Assembly (NCBI RefSeq): GCF_900104085.1
Contig: NZ_FNLD01000001.1
Coordinates: forward strand, 1,470,331-1,534,330
DNA length: 64,000 nt
Direction: 5' to 3'
DNA from: Pseudoxanthomonas sp. CF125
GTDB taxonomy: Bacteria; Pseudomonadota; Gammaproteobacteria; Xanthomonadales; Xanthomonadaceae
The position numbers were made by a program, and so were the translations under genes. How positions within the stretch are numbered: the first letter of the stretch is position 1; every line of letters starts with the position of its first letter. Below the pieces are notes generated by a model. It was not told the origin of the DNA and did no database searches. It saw nothing but the letters and a program-made list of their open reading frames with translations. Positions 16,307-25,112 of the stretch are shown one piece after another.

Positions 16307-17275
16307 TTATTTTCCATCCGCATTCCCCTCGAACTCCACCCGCACCGGCACGCCCGCCGGCAAGTCGGCGCCGGCCTTGTCCAGCGTGATCTCCGCCAGA
16401 TAGCTCAGGCGCTGCGCATCGCGACCCGACAACGCGTAGTACGGCGTGAAGCTGGGCTCACTGCGGATCATGCGCACGCGGCCGACAATCGCGCTGTCGC
16501 GGCCATCAACGAATACGCGTGCCGACTGGCCTACTTTGACCTGGGTGCGGATCGGTTCGGGCACGTAGACGCGCGCATAGGGCGCTTCGCCTACCAATAG
16601 GATCGCCAGCGGCGAACCCACTGGCGCCTGGTCGCCAAGCTTGTAAGGAAGACTGTCCACGCGCCCCGCGCGCGGCGCGACTACGTTCAACTTGTCCAGC
16701 GACACGCTCTGGGTTGCCGCCTGCGCTTCGGCGGCGGCGAGCGCGGCGCGGCCCTGCGCGACCTGTTCGCTGCGCGTGCCGCGCTCCAATTCCAGCAATG
16801 CGGCTTGCGCGGCGCCCACCTGCGCTTCGGCATTGCCGGCGGCCGCGCGGGCACGATCCACGTCGGAAGCAGCTACCAGTTTCTGCCTGCCAAGAGGTTG
16901 CAAGCGGTTGTAGTACGCGCGTGCATCGACTGCCTGCGATTGCGCGGCGGCCAGGTTGGCCTGGGCCTGGGCGATGTCCTCGCTGCGCGGCCCTGCTTCC
17001 AGTTCCGACAACGCTTCCCTGCTCTGCTGCGCCTGGGCCTGCACTGCGGCCAGTTGCGACTGGGTGCGGGTGAGTTCGAGTTGCATCAGCGCCGCACCAG
17101 CGGCGACCTGCTGGCCCTCGCGCACGTCGATGCGAACGATTTTTTCGGCGACCGGCGATGGCAACGACACGCGGTCCCATTCCAGCGTACCCAGCGCCTG
17201 CGGCGGCGCGTCGCTGCAGGAAGAGAGCGTTAGCGCGCCGGCCAGGATCAGAAAGAAGGTTTTTTTATTCGGCAT
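16307..17275 (-). CDS. HlyD/RND-type membrane fusion lipoprotein of the ABC pump
   Basis: A 322-residue periplasmic adaptor. It has a lipoprotein signal (LILAGALTLSSC, Cys about residue 20), a half-lipoyl strand (IVRIDVREGQQVAAGAALMQLE) and a long alanine-rich coiled coil with two similar halves (ELEAGPRSEDIAQAQANLAA, LERGTRSEQVAQGRAALAA). The second lipoyl half is VVAPRAGRVDSLPYKLGDQ, followed by the beta-barrel domain. Architecture matches YbhG-like adaptors. The ATG at 17275 overlaps the end of tetR by 11 bases. It would link the inner-membrane pump to an outer-membrane channel encoded elsewhere. Confidence 0.9.
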   Translation of the reverse strand: MPNKKTFFLILAGALTLSSCSDAPPQALGTLEWDRVSLPSPVAEKIVRIDVREGQQVAAGAALMQLELTRTQSQLAAVQAQAQQSREALSELEAGPRSEDIAQAQANLAAAQSQAVDARAYYNRLQPLGRQKLVAASDVDRARAAAGNAEAQVGAAQAALLELERGTRSEQVAQGRAALAAAEAQAATQSVSLDKLNVVAPRAGRVDSLPYKLGDQAPVGSPLAILLVGEAPYARVYVPEPIRTQVKVGQSARVFVDGRDSAIVGRVRMIRSEPSFTPYYALSGRDAQRLSYLAEITLDKAGADLPAGVPVRVEFEGNADGK

Positions 17276-17984
17276 GGTCCAGCTCCAGTCCGCGGTCCAG
17301 CAACGCAAGCGTATGCAGGCGCACGATGTCGAAATTGAGGTCTTCGGCGTTGAACAAGCGCCGCCAGATCGGCGCGCCGGCAGCCGGGAACAAAGTCAGG
17401 CCCACCAGCGACACCATCAGCAGGCGCGGGTCCAGGTCGGGATTGATGCGCCCTTTGGCCTGGGCCTCGGCGAACCGCGCGGCCATCATCTGCGGGAGCT
17501 GCGGGCCGATGCGGTCGAATAGCAGATCGCGCAGCGCCCCGCCCTCGCACAGCACTTCGCGCACCCATAGCGGCGGCAGCCACGGGTGTTCGGCCACGAT
17601 CCTGCCGATGCCGCTGACGAAACCCGCGATCAATGCGGCTATGTCGTCGCCGGCTTGCAGAAGGGGCTCACGCAGGCCGATGAAGATGGGAATGATTTTC
17701 TGCGCGATCACTTCCGCCTGCAGCTGGTCCTTGTCGCCGAAGTAGTAGTGCAACAGGGCCGGGGTTACCCCCGCTTCGGTCGCGATATCGCGCAGCGAAG
17801 TAGCGGCGATGCCCTTGCGTACGAAACAGGCCAACGCCGCGCCCATCAATCGGTCGCGCAGATCGGGCGAATCGGCCGCCGGGCGCCCCGGGGCGCGCTT
17901 CTTGGTTGCCGGCTTGCCGGTCGATTTGGAGGCCCGCTTGACGGGCCGCGGCTTGGTGCTGGAAGAGGGCTTTATCTTGTCCAT
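17265..17984 (-). CDS. TetR-family repressor, CecR-like
   Basis: A 239-residue regulator with a basic, low-complexity N-terminal tail of about 40 residues (KRASKSTGKPATKKRAPGRP). The TetR helix-turn-helix follows: ACFVRKGIAATSLRDIATEAGV then LLHYYFGDKDQL. The C-terminal ligand domain resembles the CecR/YbiH type, which in E. coli controls ybhGFSR. It overlaps the fusion-protein gene and is the first gene of the efflux operon, so autoregulation through the palindrome just upstream is likely. Ligand unknown. Confidence 0.9.
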   Translation of the reverse strand: MDKIKPSSSTKPRPVKRASKSTGKPATKKRAPGRPAADSPDLRDRLMGAALACFVRKGIAATSLRDIATEAGVTPALLHYYFGDKDQLQAEVIAQKIIPIFIGLREPLLQAGDDIAALIAGFVSGIGRIVAEHPWLPPLWVREVLCEGGALRDLLFDRIGPQLPQMMAARFAEAQAKGRINPDLDPRLLMVSLVGLTLFPAAGAPIWRRLFNAEDLNFDIVRLHTLALLDRGLELDHAE

Positions 17985-17987
17985 AGA

Positions 17988-18015
17988 TTTAATTTAATTG
18001 ATCAATTAATTAACT
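17988..18015. promoter_or_regulatory. palindromic operator upstream of tetR
   Basis: The perfect 16-bp palindrome TTAATTGATCAATTAA at 17994-18009 is extended by imperfect AATTTAATT / AATTAATTAAC flanks. It starts 10 bp upstream of the tetR ATG and is strikingly AT-rich in GC-rich surroundings, as expected for a TetR-type operator overlapping the promoter. Confidence 0.75.
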
Positions 18016-18122
18016 GCAACACCGAACCGACGAACGGTCGCCGTCTGGCCGTCGCCACAAGGCCGCGATACCCTGCACCGCCCAGCCGTGGCCTACTTGC
18101 CATCCCCCAGAACGCCCCCAAC

Positions 18123-18422
18123 TTGTGGGTCTTCGTGCTCGAAGCCGTTCCGTTGCCCGATGCGCCGGAATTCCAGGAATTCGGTGGCGCTTTCGTGCTC
18201 TGCTACCAGATGCCGGGGCTGGCTGAAGACCCGGTCCGCCACGCCAGCGAGTTCCTGCGCGGGGCCGGCTGGCAGGTGACGGGCGTGCAGGAAGAGCCCC
18301 GATTGATCGAGCGCGAGGAAGCGCCGGAAACCGAACATTTCGACCAGGCGCTCATCGACGACGAGGCCTACGTATTCCACCAATGGCGCGTCGAAGACGC
18401 CGACGACCAGACCAGGCATTGA
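18123..18422 (+). CDS. conserved small protein of unknown function
   Basis: An approximately 99-residue acidic cytosolic protein read as LWVFVLEAVPLPDAPEFQEFGGAFV, continuing with GWQVTGVQEEPRLIEREEAPE and ending AYVFHQWRVEDADDQ. There is no ATG or GTG in frame near the first conserved residues; TTG at 18123 is the only standard start and lacks a good ribosome site. Eight bases separate it from phoH. GC-skewed codon use and the acidic, non-repetitive sequence argue it is real. I do not recognise a named family. Confidence 0.55.
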   Translation: MWVFVLEAVPLPDAPEFQEFGGAFVLCYQMPGLAEDPVRHASEFLRGAGWQVTGVQEEPRLIEREEAPETEHFDQALIDDEAYVFHQWRVEDADDQTRH

Positions 18423-18430
18423 ACCCATCC

Positions 18431-19414
18431 ATGACCGCTTCCGAAAAACGCGAATTCGTCCTTGAGCCCGGCAATGCCGAACGACTGGCCAACCTGGCCG
18501 GTCCGTTCGATGCCCACTTGCGCCAGATCGAGTTGCGACTGGGGGTGGAGATCGCCAACCGCGGCAATATCTTCAAGGTCACCGGGCCGGCGGCGGAAGT
18601 GAAGGCGACCGAAAAACTGCTGCGCGCGCTTTATCTGGAAGCGGCGGAGGAAACCTTCGACAGCGAATCCATCCACCTGCGCCTCAACGAAGCCAATGTC
18701 GACCACGTGGCAGCGGGCGGATACGAACCGCAGGAAGTGGCGATCAAGGTCAAGCGCGGCACGGTGCGCGGCCGCGGCCCAAACCAGGCCGGCTATCTGC
18801 ATGCCATCGCCACCCACGACATCAACTTCGGCATCGGTCCGGCCGGCACCGGCAAGACTTTCCTGGCGGTGGCCAGCGCCGTGGAAGCGCTCAACGAATC
18901 GCGTGTGCAACGGCTGATCCTGGTGCGGCCGGCGGTCGAGGCTGGCGAGAAGCTCGGCTTCCTGCCCGGCGATCTGTCGCAGAAGGTCGATCCCTACCTG
19001 CGGCCGCTGTACGACGCGCTGTACGAAATGCTGGGCGTGGAGAAAGTGATCAAGCTGCTGGAAAAGAACGTCATCGAGATCGCGCCGCTGGCCTACATGC
19101 GCGGACGCACGCTCAACGACGCCTTCGTGATCCTGGACGAAGCGCAGAACACCACCATCGAGCAGATGAAGATGTTCCTGACCCGCATCGGCTACGGCAG
19201 CACCGCCGTGGTCACCGGCGACCTGACCCAGATCGACCTGCCCAAGCACGTGAAATCCGGGCTGAAGGACGGCCTGGAAGTGCTGCGCGGCGTGGACGGC
19301 ATCAGTTTCACTTTCTTTACCGCGCGCGACGTGGTGCGGCATCCACTGGTCGCCAAGATCGTGCGGGCTTACGATGAGCGCGACGGCAAGGATGCGGAGA
19401 CGGGAGCGGCGTGA
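18431..19414 (+). CDS. ybeZ: PhoH-family ATPase
   Basis: A 327-residue PhoH/YbeZ. An N-terminal KH-like segment (residues about 10-100, with [26 protein letters not shown]) is followed by the P-loop ATPase with Walker [12 protein letters not shown], the [18 protein letters not shown] segment and Walker [12 protein letters not shown], and by the GDLTQIDLP sensor motif. YbeZ works with YbeY in rRNA processing and ribosome quality control. It is followed by a repeat pair, then ybeY and corC, the classic gene block. Confidence 0.95.
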   Translation: MTASEKREFVLEPGNAERLANLAGPFDAHLRQIELRLGVEIANRGNIFKVTGPAAEVKATEKLLRALYLEAAEETFDSESIHLRLNEANVDHVAAGGYEPQEVAIKVKRGTVRGRGPNQAGYLHAIATHDINFGIGPAGTGKTFLAVASAVEALNESRVQRLILVRPAVEAGEKLGFLPGDLSQKVDPYLRPLYDALYEMLGVEKVIKLLEKNVIEIAPLAYMRGRTLNDAFVILDEAQNTTIEQMKMFLTRIGYGSTAVVTGDLTQIDLPKHVKSGLKDGLEVLRGVDGISFTFFTARDVVRHPLVAKIVRAYDERDGKDAETGAA

Positions 19415-19444
19415 TTCTCCTGTGGCATCCCCAGGCGATGCCAT

Positions 19445-19538
19445 CCCAGCGAACGCTGGGATCCATTTTGACTTTCACCAGGCCGGACGATCAGCGATGC
19501 AAAGATCAAAATCAAAATGGGTTCCAGCGTTCGCTGGG
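19445..19538. repeat. inverted pair of CCCAGCGAACGCTGGG repeats
   Basis: The hairpin CCCAGCGAACGCTGGG (19445-19460) followed by ATCCATTTTGA faces the inverse CAAAATGG..CCAGCGTTCGCTGG (19524-19537). Same architecture as the ATTCCAGC pair at 16166-16280. Confidence 0.85.
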
Positions 19539-19576
19539 TTTTCAACAGCCGAATGGCTGGTCATGACGGCAAAGAA

Positions 19577-20068
19577 ATGACCCAGGGCCCCGTCATCCTC
19601 GAAGTCTCCGTCAGCTACGCCCTGCCCCGCGCCGGGCTGCCCTCGTCGGTCAGTTTCCGCCGCTGGGTCGCCGCGGCGCTGCACGGCCGCATCCGCGAAG
19701 CCGACCTGGCCGTGCGCATCGTCGACACCAAGGAAGGCCGCGCGCTCAACCGCCATTACCGCGGCAAGGACTACGCCACCAACGTGCTCAGCTTCCCGGC
19801 CGAGATCGCCGAGGGCGTGAAAATGCCCAAGGGCGTGAAAATGCCGCTGCTGGGCGATCTGGTGATCTGCGCCCCGGTGGTGGCGCGCGAAGCGAAAGAG
19901 CAGAAAAAACCGCTGGCCGCGCACTACGCACATCTGACCGTGCACGGTGCGTTGCATTTGCTGGGCTGGAACCACGAAGACGACCGCGAGGCCGAAGCTA
20001 TGGAACAGCTGGAACGCCAAATCCTGGCCGAACTCGGCATCGACGACCCTTACGCATTCGAGGATTAG
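19577..20068 (+). CDS. ybeY: endoribonuclease YbeY, rRNA maturation factor
   Basis: A 163-residue zinc-dependent endoribonuclease needed for 16S rRNA 3'-end maturation. The metal site is [14 protein letters not shown], the family H-x-x-x-H-x5-H pattern with W replacing the usual Y. Upstream is [19 protein letters not shown], also typical. An 18-bp tandem duplication inserts a second GVKMPK unit ([16 protein letters not shown]) just before the LGDLVIC strand. The ATG at 19577 is weakly supported by AAAGAA; an earlier in-frame start would translate the repeat. Confidence 0.95.
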   Translation: MTQGPVILEVSVSYALPRAGLPSSVSFRRWVAAALHGRIREADLAVRIVDTKEGRALNRHYRGKDYATNVLSFPAEIAEGVKMPKGVKMPLLGDLVICAPVVAREAKEQKKPLAAHYAHLTVHGALHLLGWNHEDDREAEAMEQLERQILAELGIDDPYAFED

Positions 20069-20069
20069 C

Positions 20070-20648
20070 ATGCGCTGTTTGTTGTTTTCCCTGGCGCTGA
20101 TGCTGCCGCTACCGCTGCTGGCCCAGGTCGCAGGCAGCGAAGAAAAACTGGACGCCTCCCGCATGGATCTCGCCGCACTGATCGAATGCAGGCAGACCCT
20201 GGCCGACTTCCATTATCTGGCGCCGGCACTGGCCGACCCGCTACAAGCCGTGGCGCTGGGTTGGCGGCCTCTGCCACAGGCCAATCTGTTCATGACCGAA
20301 TTCGTGTTGAACAAGCCGGTCAGCGTGTTCGGCCACAGTACCGACCACATCGCCTTCGCCGGCGACAGCATCATCGCCCTGTTGGACCTGCCGGATCCGC
20401 GTCCGCTGGCCAAGCAGCTGGAGCTGGAAACCGCCATCGATACGCCCGCCAAGGCCATGTTCGGCAAGGAAGTGAGCAGCACCGAAGAACACGACCAGGC
20501 CACCGGCACGGTCTACATCAAATCGGCGGTTCTCAACGTCTCCAACGTCGCCTCGCACCCGGGCAAGACCCTGGTGGGCTGCAGCTACAGCCTTGATCGA
20601 GCGGAAGATCCGGAGCCCATGCCTGCAGCGGACACCATAGTCCCCTGA
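20070..20648 (+). CDS. exported protein of unknown function
   Basis: A 192-residue protein with a signal peptide (LLFSLALMLPLPLLAQVAG). The mature part has two cysteines (IECRQTL, LVGCSYSL) that could form a disulfide. It starts one base after the ybeY stop, so it is probably cotranscribed. Mid-region segments (LFMTEFVLNKPVSVFGHSTDHIAFAGDSIIALLD) look like a small periplasmic beta domain. I do not recognise a named family. Confidence 0.75.
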   Translation: MRCLLFSLALMLPLPLLAQVAGSEEKLDASRMDLAALIECRQTLADFHYLAPALADPLQAVALGWRPLPQANLFMTEFVLNKPVSVFGHSTDHIAFAGDSIIALLDLPDPRPLAKQLELETAIDTPAKAMFGKEVSSTEEHDQATGTVYIKSAVLNVSNVASHPGKTLVGCSYSLDRAEDPEPMPAADTIVP

Positions 20649-20661
20649 CAATACCGGGAAG

Positions 20662-20742
20662 CCCGTGGGAGCGCCGTCCCGGCGCGAGCTTTTCGCCATG
20701 GATTCAAAAGCAAAGCTCGCGCCGGGACGGCGCTCCCACGGG
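20662..20742. repeat. inverted pair of CCCGTGGGAGCGCCGTCCC repeats
   Basis: A 31-base inverted repeat (20662-20692 / 20712-20742) with a 19-base spacer, related to 12371-12472 with compensatory changes (GCGGCG to GCGCCG). It may also act as the terminator of the ybeY operon. Confidence 0.9.
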
Positions 20743-20842
20743 CGCTTCCACAGACGCTCTCCCGGCTGGGCATGAAAACCTGTCCCTGTCATCCTGATAG
20801 ACTGCCGCCGTCGCCCTTTCCAGGGCTGCCTGCTACCCACCA

Positions 20843-21715
20843 ATGTCAGAAGACGACAGTATTCCCGCGCCGGAAGCCTCCGAAAAACCGGAGAAACGGC
20901 GCTCCTGGCTGGACCGCATCAGTTCTGCGTTCTCCGGCGAACCCTCCTCACGCGACGACCTGGTCGCGCTGCTGCGCGATGCGCAGAGCGACGGGCTGAT
21001 CGCCAGCGACACCCTGCGCATGATGGAAGGCGCCATTGCGGTGGCCGATCTGACCGTCGGCGACGTCATGGTTTCGCGCTCGCAGATGGTGTCCTTACCC
21101 ATCGCCTCCCGGTTCCTCGACCTGATGAAGGAAGTGGTGGAATCCGGGCATTCGCGATTCCCCGTGCACGGCGAGAACAAGGACGAGATCCTGGGCATCC
21201 TGCTGGCCAAGGATCTGCTGCGCGGCGTGGTGGCCGATAACGGCCCCGGCAACGTGCGCGAGCTGCTGCGCCCTGCGGTGCTGATTCCCGAATCCAAGAA
21301 ACTCAACCTGCTGTTGAAGGAGTTCCGCCTGTCGCGCAACCATATGGCAATCGTGGTGGACGAATACGGCGGCGTCGCCGGTCTGGTGACGATCGAGGAC
21401 GTGCTGGAACAGATCGTCGGCGAGATCGACGACGAGCACGACGATGCCGAAGAAGGCGCCGACCAGATCGCCGCCCATGCCGATGGCCGCTACGTGGTCG
21501 ATGCGCTGACCCCGATTTCCGATTTCAACGAACGCTTCGGCGCCGATTTTCCCGACGACGAATACGACACCGTCGGCGGCCTGGTCACCGCGGCCATCGG
21601 CCATTTGCCGGATACCGACGAGGAACTGACCTTGGGGCGTTTCGAATTCCGCGTGGCCAAGGCCGATGCGCGCCGGGTGCATGCGTTCCATGTCGGTGTG
21701 CTTTCCGATAGCTAG
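20843..21715 (+). CDS. ybeX: CorC/HlyC-type CBS-domain protein
   Basis: A 290-residue cytosolic protein without membrane helices. An N-terminal helix (WLDRISSAFSGEPSSRDDLVALL) precedes the CorC core: DLTVGDVMVSRSQM, two CBS modules (HSRFPVHGENKDEILGILLAKDLL and HMAIVVDEYGGVAGLVTIEDVLEQIVGEI) and a C-terminal CorC_HlyC transporter-associated domain (DEYDTVGGLVTAAIGHLP). It has been linked to Mg/Co efflux and, in E. coli, to ribosome metabolism with YbeY/YbeZ. It follows that block here. Confidence 0.94.
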   Translation: MSEDDSIPAPEASEKPEKRRSWLDRISSAFSGEPSSRDDLVALLRDAQSDGLIASDTLRMMEGAIAVADLTVGDVMVSRSQMVSLPIASRFLDLMKEVVESGHSRFPVHGENKDEILGILLAKDLLRGVVADNGPGNVRELLRPAVLIPESKKLNLLLKEFRLSRNHMAIVVDEYGGVAGLVTIEDVLEQIVGEIDDEHDDAEEGADQIAAHADGRYVVDALTPISDFNERFGADFPDDEYDTVGGLVTAAIGHLPDTDEELTLGRFEFRVAKADARRVHAFHVGVLSDS

Positions 21716-21716
21716 G

Positions 21717-22892
21717 ATGTTCGCCCGCTTCGTTCTGCTATGCCTGCTGTCGATGCTGGCGGCTTCGGCATGGGCTGCTGCCCCCCGCATCGGCGTAATG
21801 ACCATGCAGCCCGGCGAAATCTTCTTCGAGCGCTTCGGCCACGACGCCATCGTAGTGCTGGATACGCGGACGGGCGAAGCGACCTCGTACAACTTCGGTT
21901 TCTTCGACATGAGCGAGCCGGATTTCGTCGGCCGCTTCGCCCATGGCGACATGCGGTACTACCTGGTCGCCCTGCCGCTGCAGCAGGACCTGTCCTACTA
22001 CCGCGAAGTCGGACGCGGAGTGAAGCTGCAATGGCTGGACCTGACTCCGGAACAGGCGCAATCGCTGGCCGACACGCTGGCCGAGCGGGCCAAGCCCGAG
22101 AACGCGCGCTACCGCTACGATTATTTCGTTTCCAATTGTTCCACCCAGGTCCGCGACGCGCTGGACAAGGCCATGGGCGGCGCGCTGAAACCGCAGATGG
22201 TGGGACGTTCGCGCGGCAATACCTTCCGCAGCGAAGCGGTGCGGCTGGTCTCGCCGGTGCCGTGGATGTGGCTGGGCTTCGACATCGGCCTGGGGCCCTA
22301 CGCTGACGTGCCGATGTCGCGTTGGGAAGAAGCCTATGTGCCCATGCGCCTGGCCGACAGCCTGCGTGAGGCGAAGAATGCCGCCGGGCGGCCCTTGGTG
22401 CAGAGCGAACAGGTGCTGCTGCCGCATCGCATCGCACCGGAACCGCCCGAGCGGCCGCGCCGCTGGTGGCCCTGGCTGCTGATAGGCCTGTGCGCGGCCG
22501 CCGCCATTGTGCTGGTCGCACCGCGCAAGCCGCGTCTGATCGCCGCGCTCGCCTTGCCGTTGTGGCTGGTGTGCGGAATCGTCGGCGCGGTGCTGGTATT
22601 CCTGTGGGGCTTCACCGAGCACCAGGCTGCGTGGGCGAACCGCAACCTGTTGCTGTTCAATCCGCTGTGCCTGCTGTTGCTGGTCGGTGCGATTCCGCTG
22701 TTGCGCAAACGCGCGCCTGCGGCGTGGTTCCGCTGGCTGCTGGCGATCGTCGCCGGCCTTGCCGCCATCGCGTGGATCCTGCATTGGTTGCCGCTGGCGT
22801 TGCAGTACAACCAGAGCTGGGTGGCGCTGCTGCTGCCGGTGCATGCGGCTCTTGCATACGTATTCTTCCCGCAACGCAGCTTGTTGCGCTGA
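21717..22892 (+). CDS. DUF4105-family membrane protein, possible lipoprotein N-acyltransferase type
   Basis: A 391-residue protein. It has a signal peptide (LLCLLSMLAASAWA), a periplasmic DUF4105 domain (residues about 23-245), then five or so membrane helices starting at WWPWLLIGLCAAAAIVLVA. Two invariant-looking residues are His42 in FFERFGHDAIV and Cys141 in YDYFVSNCSTQVRD, a thiol-enzyme-like pair. I recall that a DUF4105 protein (Lnb) in Bacteroidota was recently shown to N-acylate lipoproteins; transferring that role here is inference. The ATG follows the corC stop by one base, in the position where many proteobacteria have lnt. Confidence 0.8.
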   Translation: MFARFVLLCLLSMLAASAWAAAPRIGVMTMQPGEIFFERFGHDAIVVLDTRTGEATSYNFGFFDMSEPDFVGRFAHGDMRYYLVALPLQQDLSYYREVGRGVKLQWLDLTPEQAQSLADTLAERAKPENARYRYDYFVSNCSTQVRDALDKAMGGALKPQMVGRSRGNTFRSEAVRLVSPVPWMWLGFDIGLGPYADVPMSRWEEAYVPMRLADSLREAKNAAGRPLVQSEQVLLPHRIAPEPPERPRRWWPWLLIGLCAAAAIVLVAPRKPRLIAALALPLWLVCGIVGAVLVFLWGFTEHQAAWANRNLLLFNPLCLLLLVGAIPLLRKRAPAAWFRWLLAIVAGLAAIAWILHWLPLALQYNQSWVALLLPVHAALAYVFFPQRSLLR

Positions 22893-22940
22893 CGTGGCTG
22901 GCGCAGGATGCGGCCTGTTGTCCGCCATCCGGAAGCCCGC

Positions 22941-24995
22941 ATGCTCCTTCGCCTGTTCGCAATGACCACGCTCCTCGCCGCCTCCGCCATCGTCAGCGCG
23001 CAAGTCACCACGCCGCCACCGGCTGCGGCGCTGCCCAAGGTGGGCATCGCATCGCCCGACGGCAACCTGTCGGTGGAAGTGACCACCGACAAGGACGGAC
23101 GCCCCAGCTATTCCGTGCTGCGCGAAGGCAAGGCGGTGGTTTCCCCGTCGCGGCTGGGGTTCATCTTCCTGGACTCGCCCAAGTTCGAACGCAACCTCGC
23201 AATCGCCGCGCACAAGACCAGCAGCTTCGATGAAACCTGGGAACAACCTTGGGGCGAGCGCCGCAGCATCCGCAACCACTACAACGAACTGCGCGTGACC
23301 CTGACCGAGAAGGTCGCGCCCAAGCGCAGTTTCGACGTGCTGTTCCGGGTTTACGACGACGGACTGGGCTTCCGTTACGAATTGCCCGACCAGCCCGCAC
23401 TGAAACAAGTACGGATCGGCGAGGAACTGACCGAATTCAACATCGCCGAAAACGCCACCGCCTGGTGGATTCCCGCAGGCGAGTGGAACCGCGAGGAATA
23501 CCTGTACCACCGCACTCCGCTGCAGGAAGTCGGCCAGGCGCAGACGCCCATCACCCTGCGCACCGACAACGGCCTGCACATCTCCATCCATGAAGCGGCG
23601 CTGGTGGACTATTCGGGCATGAACCTGACCCGGGTGGAGAACCGCAAGCTGCGCGCCACGCTCACTGACGGCATCGGCGACGGCAAGGTGGTGCGCACCG
23701 CGCCGTTCAACACGCCGTGGCGCACCGTGCAACTGTCCGACGACGCCGGCGGTCTGGTGACTTCGAGCCTCATCCTCAACCTTAACGAGCCCAACAAGCT
23801 CGGCGACGTTTCCTGGATCCAGCCGATGAAATACGTGGGCGTGTGGTGGGAAATGCATCTGGACAAGAAGACCTGGGCCTCCGGTCCCAAGCACGGCGCC
23901 AACAACGAGAACGTGATGAAGCACATCGACTTCGCGGCCAAGCACCACCTGGGCGGCGTGCTGGTCGAGGGCTGGAACGTGGGCTGGGACGGCGACTGGT
24001 TCGGCAACGGCGAGGATTTCAGCTTCACCCAGCCGTATCCGGATTTCGATATCGAAAAACTGGCCGCCTACGCCAAATCCAAGAACGTTCGCCTGATCGG
24101 CCACCACGAAACCTCGGGCAACGCGGCCCATTACGAATCGCAGATGGGCGCGGGTTTCGATCTGTACCAGCGTTTGGGCATCGATGCGGTCAAGACCGGC
24201 TACGTCGCAGACGCCGGTCAGGCCAAGGTCATCGGCGCCGACGGCAAACTGCATTACGCCTGGCACGAAGGCCAGGACATGGCGCGGCATCACCTGAAGG
24301 TTGTGACCGAAGCGGCCAAGCGCCATATCGCCGTCAATGCGCACGAACCCATCAAGGACACCGGCCTGCGCCGCACCTATCCCAACTGGATCTCCCGCGA
24401 AGGCGCACGCGGCATGGAGTTCAGCGCCTGGGGCGAACCCGGCAATCCGCCCGAGCACGAAGCCAACCTGGTGTTCACCCGCCTGCTGGCCGGCCCCATG
24501 GACTACACGCCGGGTATCTTCGGCATGAAGACGCGCGCGCCCGATGGCGTCGCTACCACCTGGGCCAAGCAATTGGCGCTCTACGTGGTGATCTACAGCC
24601 CCATCCAGATGGCCGCGGATCTGCTGGAGAACTACGAAGCCAATCCCAAGCCGTTCAAGTTCATCGAAGACGTGCCGGTGGACTGGGACGACACGCGCGT
24701 GCTGAACGGCGAGGTCGGCGACTACGTGACCATCGTGCGCAAGGACCGCAATTCTGACAATTGGTACCTGGGCGCCATATCCGATGAGGAAGGTCGCGAA
24801 CTGAAGGCCCCGCTTTCGTTTCTGGACACAGGCCGCAAATACACCGCGCAGATCTACCGCGACGGCGAGAACGCGGATTGGAAGCGCGCGCCGCAGGACA
24901 TCGTGATCGAGGAACGCGCCGTCACCAGTGCCGATACGCTGACCTTGCGGCTGGCCCCAGGTGGTGGGCAGGCGATCCGCTTCGTCGCCCAGTAG
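22941..24995 (+). CDS. GH97-family alpha-glucosidase, SusB-like
   Basis: A 684-residue exported glycoside hydrolase. It has a signal peptide (MTTLLAASAIVSAQ), an N-terminal beta-sandwich super-domain (ASPDGNLSVEVTTDKDGRPSY to GLGFRYELP) and a (beta/alpha)8 barrel (MKYVGVWWEMHL, HLGGVLVEGWNVGWDGDW). Candidate catalytic glutamates are E390 (GHHETSG), E469 (AHEPIKDTG) and E487 (REGARGMEFSAWG). A glutamate in GHHETSG is expected for inverting members rather than retaining galactosidases; residue roles are by analogy. It probably releases glucose from malto-oligosaccharides in the periplasm. GGAAG precedes the chosen ATG. Confidence 0.92.
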   Translation: MLLRLFAMTTLLAASAIVSAQVTTPPPAAALPKVGIASPDGNLSVEVTTDKDGRPSYSVLREGKAVVSPSRLGFIFLDSPKFERNLAIAAHKTSSFDETWEQPWGERRSIRNHYNELRVTLTEKVAPKRSFDVLFRVYDDGLGFRYELPDQPALKQVRIGEELTEFNIAENATAWWIPAGEWNREEYLYHRTPLQEVGQAQTPITLRTDNGLHISIHEAALVDYSGMNLTRVENRKLRATLTDGIGDGKVVRTAPFNTPWRTVQLSDDAGGLVTSSLILNLNEPNKLGDVSWIQPMKYVGVWWEMHLDKKTWASGPKHGANNENVMKHIDFAAKHHLGGVLVEGWNVGWDGDWFGNGEDFSFTQPYPDFDIEKLAAYAKSKNVRLIGHHETSGNAAHYESQMGAGFDLYQRLGIDAVKTGYVADAGQAKVIGADGKLHYAWHEGQDMARHHLKVVTEAAKRHIAVNAHEPIKDTGLRRTYPNWISREGARGMEFSAWGEPGNPPEHEANLVFTRLLAGPMDYTPGIFGMKTRAPDGVATTWAKQLALYVVIYSPIQMAADLLENYEANPKPFKFIEDVPVDWDDTRVLNGEVGDYVTIVRKDRNSDNWYLGAISDEEGRELKAPLSFLDTGRKYTAQIYRDGENADWKRAPQDIVIEERAVTSADTLTLRLAPGGGQAIRFVAQ

Positions 24996-25006
24996 TCATG
25001 CGTGCG

Positions 25007-25072
25007 GTAGGAGCGACGTGAGTCGCGAAGGACGTTCCTGGAACGCTTCATCGCGGCTCACGTCGCTCCTAC
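25007..25072. repeat. inverted pair of GTAGGAGCGACGTGAGTCGC REP elements
   Basis: Arms 25007-25028 and 25051-25072 pair with one mismatch; GTAG heads face outward. It fills the gap between the GH97 and corA genes. Confidence 0.9.
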
Positions 25073-25112
25073 GCGCTTGCCGCGCCGCTCTGGGTGGCGC
25101 ACGATTCGCACC

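Noticed and set aside
21738..24572. 944-codon open frame on the minus strand opposite DUF4105 and GH97 genes
   Set aside because: GC-rich codon bias of the sense genes leaves antisense frames open. The sense proteins have clear family motifs and signal peptides, while the antisense product is compositionally odd with no recognisable domain.
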